From: JAAEPI01 sp965212145
GTDB lineage: Bacteria; Bacteroidota; Bacteroidia; Cytophagales; Cyclobacteriaceae
NCBI GenBank assembly: GCA_965212145.1
Contig: CBDBUY010000009.1
Location: 310,001-374,000 of the forward strand
Direction: 5' to 3'
Length of the DNA stretch: 64,000 bases
Each line of letters opens with the position of its first letter. Position 1 is the first letter of the stretch. Shown here one piece after another: positions 43,716 to 51,057 of the stretch. The translations under genes were made by a program, and so were the position numbers. The notes under the pieces were generated by a model. It made no database searches. It was not told where the DNA came from and saw only the letters and a list, made by a program, of their open reading frames with translations.

Positions 43716-45143
43716 ATGAAGTTCGACAACTACAATACCGACATCCATTACGATGAGATGTTCGATTCTGGTGGCAATTGCCGATCCACCTATAAAATGA
43801 TGAAGGACAGGCTCTCGGAGCTTTCCGCCAAGAAACTTCAGGAACTGCAGCATACGACAGATAAATCCCAAATGTCTATTGGGATGACCTTCAATGTCTA
43901 TCACGACAATCAGGGCGTAGAGAAAATCTTACATCTGGATCCAATTCCAAGAATTGTCAGTGCGAAAGAATGGCAGCAAATAGACTCAGGTCTCCAACAA
44001 AGAATCCAGGCGCTGAATTTGTTTGTCGATGACATTTATCACGATCAAAAAATCCTCAAAGACAAAGTTGTTCCTGCTGAACTGATTAATTCGAGTCAGG
44101 AATTCCTCAAGCCTTGCATTGGGCTGAATCCACCTAAAGGAATATGGTGTCACATTACGGGGAGTGATATTGTGCGTGATCAAAATGGTGATTTCCTTAT
44201 TCTAGAGGATAACTTGAGATGCCCGTCAGGTGTTTCGTACCTTTTGGAAAACAGGGAAATTATCAAGCAGGCCTTTCCTAATTTGTTTGCTCAAATGAAT
44301 GTCCGGCCAGTGTCCGGATATGCCGGGATGTTGCTCAATATGCTTGAGCATCTTTCGGACAAAGACGACCCTACGGTTGCAGTATTAACTCCCGGAATTT
44401 ATAATTCTGCCTACTTTGAACACTCCTACCTTGCTCAGCAAATGGGCGTGGAGTTGGTTTCTGGTCAGGATTTGCTGGTTCAAAATAAGAAGGTCTACAT
44501 GCAGACTACTGAAGGGCTTCAGCAAGTGGATGTGCTTTACCGAAGAATAGATGATACGTTCATGGACCCTATGAGTTTTAATCCAAAGTCCATGCTCGGG
44601 GTGCCAGGAATTTATGAGGCTTATAAGGCTGGAAACGTTGCGATGGCCAATGCGCCTGGAACCGGAATTGCAGATGACAAGGCGGTTTACGTATATGTCC
44701 CTCAAATCATAAAATACTATCTGGATGAGGATCCGATCATCAACAACGTGCCCACATACAGATGTGACATTGAAAAGGAGCAGAAATACGTCTTGGAGAA
44801 TATTGCTGATCTGGTTGTGAAAGAGACCAATGCCGCTGGTGGATATGGAATGCTCATTGGACCTAAGGCCACAAAAGAAGAGCACGAAAAATTCAAGAAA
44901 CTCGTCAAAAACAATCCTAGGAATTACATCGCACAACCTACCCTTTCACTTTCCACTGTTCCAACATTTACTGAAAATGGAGTTCAACCGAGACATGTTG
45001 ATTTGAGACCTTATATCTTATTCGGTGAGTCTATTGATGTTTTGCCAGGTGCGTTAAGTCGAGTAGCGCTGGTAGAGGGGTCATTGGTGGTAAATTCATC
45101 ACAGGGGGGTGGCAGTAAAGACACGTGGGTTTTAAACGATTAA
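43716..45143 (+). CDS. Circularly permuted ATP-grasp protein of the Anbu cluster
   Basis: 475 residues. It matches the DUF404/DUF407 circularly permuted ATP-grasp proteins: YDEMFDSGGNCRSTY at the start, DFLILEDNLRCPSG, IDDTFMDPM, and VVKETNAAGGYGMLIGP near 365. Such enzymes are thought to make peptide-like bonds. Together with alpha-E, Anbu and transglutaminase genes it forms a recognised conserved cluster. The start ATG at 43716 follows the ncRNA A terminator by about 140 bases with no other gene. Confidence 0.88.
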   Translation: MKFDNYNTDIHYDEMFDSGGNCRSTYKMMKDRLSELSAKKLQELQHTTDKSQMSIGMTFNVYHDNQGVEKILHLDPIPRIVSAKEWQQIDSGLQQRIQALNLFVDDIYHDQKILKDKVVPAELINSSQEFLKPCIGLNPPKGIWCHITGSDIVRDQNGDFLILEDNLRCPSGVSYLLENREIIKQAFPNLFAQMNVRPVSGYAGMLLNMLEHLSDKDDPTVAVLTPGIYNSAYFEHSYLAQQMGVELVSGQDLLVQNKKVYMQTTEGLQQVDVLYRRIDDTFMDPMSFNPKSMLGVPGIYEAYKAGNVAMANAPGTGIADDKAVYVYVPQIIKYYLDEDPIINNVPTYRCDIEKEQKYVLENIADLVVKETNAAGGYGMLIGPKATKEEHEKFKKLVKNNPRNYIAQPTLSLSTVPTFTENGVQPRHVDLRPYILFGESIDVLPGALSRVALVEGSLVVNSSQGGGSKDTWVLND

Positions 45144-45147
45144 TGAC

Positions 45148-46125
45148 ATGCTGAGCAGAGTAGCAGATTCAATTTTTTGGTTAGGGCGATACACCGAGCG
45201 TGCAGAGAATTACGCACGATTCATAGACGTCAATTTTAATCTCTCACTCGATTTACCTCCAGGCATGAAAGAACAATGGCAGCCGCTAATTTCTGCGTCG
45301 GGGGATCGTGACTTTTATGTTTCGTTAAACGGAGGAGATTTTAGCAGAGAAAAGGCTATCTACTTCCTTGGTTTCGATGAAAGAAATCAAAATTCGATTG
45401 CGTCTGTTGTGGAAAACGCCCGAGAGAACGCCCGTACTGTTCGCGAGAACATTCCGCGTGAAAGCTGGGAGGTGATCAATGACTTGTATTACTACATCAG
45501 GCAACAGGAAAAAAAGTCGATTTGGAAGTCTGAGCAGCCGAATGAAGCTTTTAGGCAAATAAAGCTCCGATTGCAGACGCTCAATGGCGTGGCTTATGAC
45601 ACGGTCCCAAGAACGCAAGGCTGGTATTTCAATACATTAGGCCATTACTTGGAGCGTGCGGATAAAACCTCCCGCATGCTTGATGTAAAGTATCATTTTC
45701 TTTTACCATCACTAGATGATGTTGGGTCGCCATTGGATTTTCTTCATTGGGCTGCTTTGTTAAAGTCGGTTAGTGCATTCAATGCCTACCGTCGAATCCA
45801 CGGTAAGATCAGCCCCACACATGTGGTTGAGTATTTGGTGCTCAATCGCTATTTTCCCAGATCTGTGCTATTCTGTTTGAACGAAGCAGAGAATTGCTTG
45901 CACGAAATTTCCGGTTCAAAAAGAGGTTATTCAAATCCAGTTGAGAAGCTAATTGGCAATCTTCGATCTGACATGGAGTATGCTGATGTTGGCGATTTAT
46001 TCGACAAAGGTCTCCATGAATACCTAGATAATTTGCAGCAACAACTCAATGAGATATCAAATGAGATTTACAATCAATATTTCAAGCTTCAGCCTAACTT
46101 CACCGCTCAAAATCAGGAACAATAA
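45148..46125 (+). CDS. Alpha-E domain protein (DUF403)
   Basis: 325 residues, all-helical, beginning LSRVADSIFWLGRYTERAENYARF and containing YFNTLGHYLERADKTSRMLDVKY. This is the alpha-E signature, two copies of a helical unit with invariant RxxERA-type residues. These proteins accompany the circularly permuted ATP-grasp and are thought to assist the same reaction. It lies 4 bases after the ATP-grasp gene, and its stop is directly before the Anbu start. Confidence 0.88.
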   Translation: MLSRVADSIFWLGRYTERAENYARFIDVNFNLSLDLPPGMKEQWQPLISASGDRDFYVSLNGGDFSREKAIYFLGFDERNQNSIASVVENARENARTVRENIPRESWEVINDLYYYIRQQEKKSIWKSEQPNEAFRQIKLRLQTLNGVAYDTVPRTQGWYFNTLGHYLERADKTSRMLDVKYHFLLPSLDDVGSPLDFLHWAALLKSVSAFNAYRRIHGKISPTHVVEYLVLNRYFPRSVLFCLNEAENCLHEISGSKRGYSNPVEKLIGNLRSDMEYADVGDLFDKGLHEYLDNLQQQLNEISNEIYNQYFKLQPNFTAQNQEQ

Positions 46126-46881
46126 ATGACCTATTGTCTAGGAATATTTAGCAAAGAAGGAGTGGCCGGAATTGCTGACACGCGAATAACATCCGGAAGC
46201 GACACCACGGTGGCGAAAAAGGTTTTCTGTGTCAATAGAAACAAGCATTCCTTGTTTATCATGACTGCAGGCCTAAGGTCCGTACGGGACAAGACCATCA
46301 CCTACTTTCAGGAAGTTCTGAAGGAACAAGATGATCAGTTCACCAAGCTTTATCAGGCGGTAAACAAGTTCGGCGAGCAGGTTCGCAGGGTAGCCAAGGA
46401 GGACAAAAAGAGCCTTGAGGAGTCTGGTATGAACTTCAATCTTTATTCGATTGTCGGTGGGCAGCTAGAGGATGACGAAATGCCTAGGCTTTATTTGCTT
46501 TACCCTCAGGGCAATTGGATCAAAATCGGAAGGGGCACGCCCTATGTCATTATTGGTAATTCTGGTTTTGGTACTCCTATTCTTAAAAGATCCATCTCGT
46601 TCGATTCACCCTTGGCATTTGGACTGAAAAGTGGATTTCTGTCCTTTGATGCTACGCGTATTTCAGCCAACGACGTGGACTATCCGATTGACACTGTGGT
46701 GTTAAAAAAAGACAGTTTTGACATCATTGAAAATCGATTTGAGCAGAAGGATTTGGAGCACATCTCCGACTTTTGGAACACTCGACTGAAAGACGCAATC
46801 GACAAATTACCTGCAGAGGCATTGGATCGGGCATTTGACAAGGATGACGGTAAACAAGTGTTCCTGCAAAATGAAACTTAA
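46126..46881 (+). CDS. Anbu protease (proteasome-like peptidase)
   Basis: 251 residues. It starts MTYCLGIFSKEGVAGIADTRITSG, the Anbu pattern in which Thr2, exposed after Met removal, is the Ntn nucleophile. The rest shows the proteasome beta-subunit strand order, with SPLAFGLKSGFLSFDATRISANDVDYPIDTVVL near the end. Anbu forms ring or spiral assemblies, and its substrates are not settled. Its ATG comes immediately after the alpha-E stop, and the 3' end overlaps the transglutaminase start by 11 bases. Confidence 0.9.
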   Translation: MTYCLGIFSKEGVAGIADTRITSGSDTTVAKKVFCVNRNKHSLFIMTAGLRSVRDKTITYFQEVLKEQDDQFTKLYQAVNKFGEQVRRVAKEDKKSLEESGMNFNLYSIVGGQLEDDEMPRLYLLYPQGNWIKIGRGTPYVIIGNSGFGTPILKRSISFDSPLAFGLKSGFLSFDATRISANDVDYPIDTVVLKKDSFDIIENRFEQKDLEHISDFWNTRLKDAIDKLPAEALDRAFDKDDGKQVFLQNET

Positions 46882-47680
46882 GGTCATTCATCGCACCAGG
46901 TATGCTTACGATCAGCCGGTTTTCGTTGAGCCTCATCATTTATATTTTATTCCTCAACACCGGGTTTATATTGATCTTCTGAAATTTGATCTAAAAGTTA
47001 ATCCTGATCCCAGTGGGCTGTCAAGAAGGCTGGATGCTGAAGGAAATCAATATTATCAATGTTGGTTCAATGAGTTAATCGATCACCTTAGAATCGATGT
47101 GGAAATGGAGGTAGAAACCCGGCCGTTTAATCCGTTTGATTTTTTGATAGAGGAGGTAAGTGAAAATCAGGTGCTGGATATTTATCGAAAATTGTCCGTG
47201 GAACTGGACCATTCTTTGACCAATTGGATTGGCCAATTTGATCCAGATGGAAATTCGGGAATCGATTTCTTATCAAATGTTTGCAACGCGATGTACGATC
47301 GTTGGGAGCATACCATGAATGATTCTCAAGAGCTATGCGACCCAAATTCAAGTTTCAAGGAGCCTTCTGCTTCTTGTCGGGACTTGGCCTGGATGATGAT
47401 GTGCATGCTGAGGCACGTTGGAGTGCCAGTAAGATTCGTCAGCGGATACGGATTCAATCCAGAGTTGGAAGGCCATGAGTTGCATGCCTGGGTAGAAGCT
47501 TGGGTCTTTGGAGCCGGATGGGTTGGGCTGGATCCTTCCTCCGGATTAATGACCACAGAGAACTATGTCCCATTGGCGACCAGCTATCATCCGTCAAATA
47601 CACTGCCTGTTCAGGGTAGATTCCGAGGCAGTGGTTCATCCAACCTTGTAACAAGTGTCGAAATAGAGAGACTGGATTAA
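46871..47680 (+). CDS. Transglutaminase-like cysteine protease of the Anbu cluster
   Basis: 269 residues. The N-terminal half is a beta domain (MKLKVIHRTRYAYDQPVFVEPHHLYF). The catalytic triad is the Cys of SASCRDLAWMM, His of EGHELHAWVEAW and Asp of VGLDPSSG, in the usual order. The ATG at 46871 is chosen because it starts the conserved beta strand. An upstream frame inside the Anbu gene is a shadow. It overlaps Anbu by 11 bases and completes the four-gene module. Confidence 0.9.
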   Translation: MKLKVIHRTRYAYDQPVFVEPHHLYFIPQHRVYIDLLKFDLKVNPDPSGLSRRLDAEGNQYYQCWFNELIDHLRIDVEMEVETRPFNPFDFLIEEVSENQVLDIYRKLSVELDHSLTNWIGQFDPDGNSGIDFLSNVCNAMYDRWEHTMNDSQELCDPNSSFKEPSASCRDLAWMMMCMLRHVGVPVRFVSGYGFNPELEGHELHAWVEAWVFGAGWVGLDPSSGLMTTENYVPLATSYHPSNTLPVQGRFRGSGSSNLVTSVEIERLD

Positions 47681-48030
47681 ACAAACGTCCAGGCCCACCA
47701 GATGAGTACGCCTTGAAGCGGTAATCTCAGCGCCAGTACCCAAACCATTTTGTGCTTTCGCAATCCTTTCATGAGATGATAAATATTGGCAGGGAAAACG
47801 GCAATGAGTAAAGCAATGATGCCGTAAGCAGCTAAACTTTGATATTCAGGAATGAATAGCAAAACTCCCAGGACGATCTCAGCCAGACCACTAACCCAAT
47901 TGATGATTTTCTTAAAAGGAAGGAAGGGAGGAATGATCTTGATGTAAAATCCCGGTGAGACGAAATGATTGATTCCGGCTAGGATATAAAGACCTGCCAT
48001 GACCCATAGGCTCCAATTTTCTAAGTTCAT
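47677..48030 (-). CDS. DoxX-like small membrane protein
   Basis: 117 residues with four hydrophobic segments, beginning LWVMAGLYILAGINHFVSPGFYIKIIPPFLP. This matches DoxX/MauE-like membrane proteins of unknown role. It converges on the transglutaminase gene with a 4-base overlap, so it is probably not part of the Anbu transcript. Array B begins about 30 bases beyond its start. Confidence 0.8.
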   Translation of the reverse strand: MNLENWSLWVMAGLYILAGINHFVSPGFYIKIIPPFLPFKKIINWVSGLAEIVLGVLLFIPEYQSLAAYGIIALLIAVFPANIYHLMKGLRKHKMVWVLALRLPLQGVLIWWAWTFV

Positions 48031-48058
48031 TCGGCGAATCTCGTGCTTTCCTGATAAT

Positions 48059-48113
48059 TGTGGATAAATAGGTGCATAACCCGGTGTAAAACCGCTGTAT
48101 AAGTCAGTTCAAA
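48059..48113 (+). promoter_or_regulatory. Five DnaA-box-like 9-mers, array B
   Basis: TGTGGATAA at 48059-48067 is a perfect DnaA box in reverse (TTATCCACA). Weaker matches follow at 48071 (GGTGCATAA), 48081 (CCGGTGTAA), 48094 (GCTGTATAA) and about 48105 (CAGTTCAAA). They sit 10-13 bases apart, the same order and phase as array A. The following AACTTGTTGAAAA is also shared. Function is inferred. Confidence 0.6.
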
Positions 48114-48115
48114 AC

Positions 48116-48145
48116 TTGTTGAAAACTAGCGGGTTATAATATTTG
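48116..48145 (+). promoter_or_regulatory. Promoter-like block of ncRNA B
   Basis: TTG at 48116-48118, 19 bases, AATATTTG at 48138-48145, preceded by TATAAT. Spacing is identical to copy A. Confidence 0.45.
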
Positions 48146-48416
48146 GAGATGTAAAATTAGGGTCTACTTTAGTATGACCAAGCGAGGGTTAGGCAGTGAA
48201 GATCAAGAGATCTTACGCTCCTCAGAAGAAAGAAAGTGTGAGTCACGGCAAGCACTGACGAGTTTTGAAGAGTGGTGGCAGGAACGCGATTCGAGGCAAC
48301 TTGAATAAACGCCAGTCGAGCAGCCGAACAGTAACTTGGAGATGGACAGGCACTACGGTGTTTGCCGATCTAAAGGGGCGAAAATTTCAGCAATGAAATC
48401 TTCGCCCTTTTTGTTT
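48146..48416 (+). ncRNA. Candidate structured non-coding RNA, copy B
   Basis: Homologue of the 43301-43573 element. Conserved blocks include GGTCTACTTTAGTAT, ACCAAGCGAGGG, AACAGTAACTTGGAGAT and GAAAATTTCAGCAATGA. Helices: GGTC-TAC/GTA-GACC (48161-48179); AAGATC-AAGA-GATCTT (48199-48214); ATTCGAG-GCAA-CTTGAAT (48289-48306); CAGGCAC-TACG-GTGTTTG with a C(UACG)G loop (48347-48364); terminator GGGCGA/TCGCCC plus T5 (48376-48416). Compared with copy A, stems change as pairs. It ends 5 bases before the convergent amidase stop. Confidence 0.75.
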
Positions 48417-48420
48417 GTCA

Positions 48421-50067
48421 CTACTTGTACCCTTCCGGGAGCTTTCTGCTATTAGTAGCCTGCTCAAAAGCATACCCGATTCGCAACAATTTCTTTTCTT
48501 CAAATGGCTTGGCGATGAACGTTATGCCCATTGGTCGGCCTTCCTCGGTGTAACCCATCGGCACAGTCAGTGCCGGGAATTTGGCCACTGCGGCGTATCC
48601 TGCACTCCAGTTATTGATAGAAAGTATAGCGTCAAGGTTGTGTTCTTCCATGGGTTCAGTGAAGTATCGAGTGCCGGTTTGGTTTAGATTTAGTTTGATC
48701 GCATTGAGGCTGTCCAATGAAGTGCTGTCAGCAACAATTCCTTCGAATAATTTCTGATTGTAAGCCAATCTCATGACTGTATCCTGCAGGTTGTACTCGA
48801 CAATATCGGCGACTGATTTCACAGGGAGATTTGGGCCTCCGTATTTGTCAATGTAAGCAGGTAGGTCCACCTTCATGTCTCCATTCAGGAGATTCAAGAA
48901 CCCGGGCAGTCCACCGCCCTGTGGCTCTATTTCGATAAGAATAGCGCCCGCTTGTTCAAATTTTTGAATAGTTTGATAATATGTGGTATCCTCCAGGAAT
49001 TGTTTAATCACCCCAAACCGCATTCCTTCTAGAATGGCTTCTTTCAGATTATCGATGTAGTTACTTGCTCTAGAAACTCCGACCGTAGATTCATCAGCTG
49101 CATCCTCTCCATTCATAGCAGAGAGTAAAATGGCATTATCAGTCACATTTCGAGTCATGGGACCGGGTGTATCCAATGTGCTTGAAATTGGTACGATACC
49201 ACCTCTACTCAGAAGCCCGATAGTCGGCTTTAGGCCTACCGCGGAATTTGAACTTGAAGGTGAGAGAATTGACCCGGAGGTTTCCGTTCCTACAGCTGCA
49301 GCCGCATAGTTTGCCGCCATGGAAGTACCACTGCCCGAGCTGGAACCACCCGTGTCGTGGATCATTCGGCCATACGGGTTAAGGGTCTGTCCTCCAACCG
49401 CAGAGTAGCCATTTGGACAGCCTGAACAAATAAAATTAGCCCACTCGCTGAGACTTAATTTTCCCAAAATGATGCCTCCTTTTTCCATAATCCGCTTCAC
49501 GATGAAGGCGTCCTGCTCGGGGCGATTGTCTTTCAGTGCATGAGCCCCAGCCGTGGTTGGCATGTTCGATGTATTGATATTGTCTTTCAAGAGTACGGGC
49601 ATTCCAAAAATCGGGTGCTCGTCACCAGATCGGTTTTTGTCCATCTCCATGGCCTCTGATACCGCATTAGGATTGATGGTGATGATCGTGTGCAGTGTGG
49701 TATTACTGTCGTTTTCGAACTTTACAATTCGGTACAAATACCACTTCACGAGCTGCTCATAGGTCAGATCACCTACTTCAATGCTGGCCTGTTTGCTGGG
49801 AATGTCCGTCTCTAAAATCAGCGGTTTCAAGGCTTCATATTCCTCCTCTTCAAAGTCCTCAATCTGCGGCTGGACTATAGCCCAGATGTCGTTCTTGTTA
49901 TTCACCACCGATTGAATCCTCTTGAACTGCATTCTGGACGATTCATTTTCTTGTGATTTCGCTAATTCCTCAGTTTCGTCATAAGGAATCCAAGGGGGGA
50001 TGACGGTTTTAGGTTCTGGTTTACAAGCTGCAACTATAATTAGGGTGAGGATGAATAGCTTTTTCAC
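48421..50067 (-). CDS. Amidase-signature lipoprotein
   Basis: 548 residues. Lipoprotein signal IVAACKPEP. The Ser-cisSer-Lys triad motifs are MPVLLKDNINTS (Lys), and GGSSSGSGTSMAANYAAAAVGTETSGSI (cis-Ser and nucleophile Ser). The fold is complete to the C-terminal FPALTVPMGYTEEGRPMG. This amidase acts outside the cytoplasm, and the natural amide is unknown. It converges on ncRNA B. Confidence 0.88.
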   Translation of the reverse strand: MKKLFILTLIIVAACKPEPKTVIPPWIPYDETEELAKSQENESSRMQFKRIQSVVNNKNDIWAIVQPQIEDFEEEEYEALKPLILETDIPSKQASIEVGDLTYEQLVKWYLYRIVKFENDSNTTLHTIITINPNAVSEAMEMDKNRSGDEHPIFGMPVLLKDNINTSNMPTTAGAHALKDNRPEQDAFIVKRIMEKGGIILGKLSLSEWANFICSGCPNGYSAVGGQTLNPYGRMIHDTGGSSSGSGTSMAANYAAAAVGTETSGSILSPSSSNSAVGLKPTIGLLSRGGIVPISSTLDTPGPMTRNVTDNAILLSAMNGEDAADESTVGVSRASNYIDNLKEAILEGMRFGVIKQFLEDTTYYQTIQKFEQAGAILIEIEPQGGGLPGFLNLLNGDMKVDLPAYIDKYGGPNLPVKSVADIVEYNLQDTVMRLAYNQKLFEGIVADSTSLDSLNAIKLNLNQTGTRYFTEPMEEHNLDAILSINNWSAGYAAVAKFPALTVPMGYTEEGRPMGITFIAKPFEEKKLLRIGYAFEQATNSRKLPEGYK

Positions 50068-50109
50068 TGGATTAATATTCCATTGGTTGAGATACTGTAA
50101 TTTAATCCC

Positions 50110-50982
50110 ATGAGAGCAGTTTTAATAATTCCAATCTTGACATTGGCTTTGGTTACAGCCGGTCAGGGTACCATCGTTGAAAGCCTTGCGATTGAGAGCG
50201 AGATATTGGGAAAACCGGTAGAATATTCAATTTACTTACCAGCTGACTATGAAGCGTCTAACCGTAAATACCCTGTGCTTTTTTTACTTCATGGATACAC
50301 GGATGATGAGAATGGCTGGACGCAATTCGGAGAAGTAAAGAAAATTATGGACAACCTTCGTGATGATGTCGATGTAACCGATATGGTCATTGCCATGCCA
50401 GACGCTGGGGTGACCTGGTACGTTAACACGTACGATGAAAAGACCCGCTACGAGGATTTTTTTATTGAGGAGTTTATCCCATTCATTGAAGAAAAGTATC
50501 GAGGCAGAGGAACCAAAAGATTTCGAGCGGTCGCTGGATTATCAATGGGTGGGCATGGCACGCTCATTTATTCATTGAAACATCCTGAGCTATTTGCCGC
50601 CGCAGCTCCTTTGAGTGCCTCTGTGTGGACCGAGGAATATATAACGTCTGTCCCGGCAGCAGATTTTGATAAGTATTTCGGATTTATTTATGGTTCCGGA
50701 AAGGCCGGAAAGGACCGACTTACTGAGCACCTCAAACAGAATGCAGCACTTTATATTCTAGAGTCTGCAGATCCGGAAAAACTGAAATCAGTTCGCTTTT
50801 ACATTGATTGTGGCGATGATGATTTCCTTATTGAAGGCAACATGGAACTTCACAAACAAATGCGAAGATTGGGGATACCACATGAATTTCGAGTGCGAGA
50901 TGGCGCCCATAATTGGACGTATTGGCGAGAAGCTCTCCCTGAAGTGCTGAAGTTTGTTAGTCAAAGTTTTCACCAGTATTGA
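50110..50982 (+). CDS. Secreted esterase (esterase D / antigen-85-like)
   Basis: 290 residues with an N-terminal signal peptide (LTLALVTAGQ). The alpha/beta hydrolase nucleophile is Ser in AGLSMGGHGTL (about 151-161). The Asp lies in DCGDDDFLIEG and the His in DGAHNWTYWREALPE. FLLHGYTDDENGW at about 57-69 shows the oxyanion strand. Members split feruloyl, S-formylglutathione or other short esters, and the choice is not possible here. Confidence 0.87.
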   Translation: MRAVLIIPILTLALVTAGQGTIVESLAIESEILGKPVEYSIYLPADYEASNRKYPVLFLLHGYTDDENGWTQFGEVKKIMDNLRDDVDVTDMVIAMPDAGVTWYVNTYDEKTRYEDFFIEEFIPFIEEKYRGRGTKRFRAVAGLSMGGHGTLIYSLKHPELFAAAAPLSASVWTEEYITSVPAADFDKYFGFIYGSGKAGKDRLTEHLKQNAALYILESADPEKLKSVRFYIDCGDDDFLIEGNMELHKQMRRLGIPHEFRVRDGAHNWTYWREALPEVLKFVSQSFHQY

Positions 50983-51057
50983 GCACTTCATTCATATTCT
51001 TGCTTGAACGTTTCCTAGTGTTGGGGTAAATTGATCGGCCATCAACAACCTTAACCC

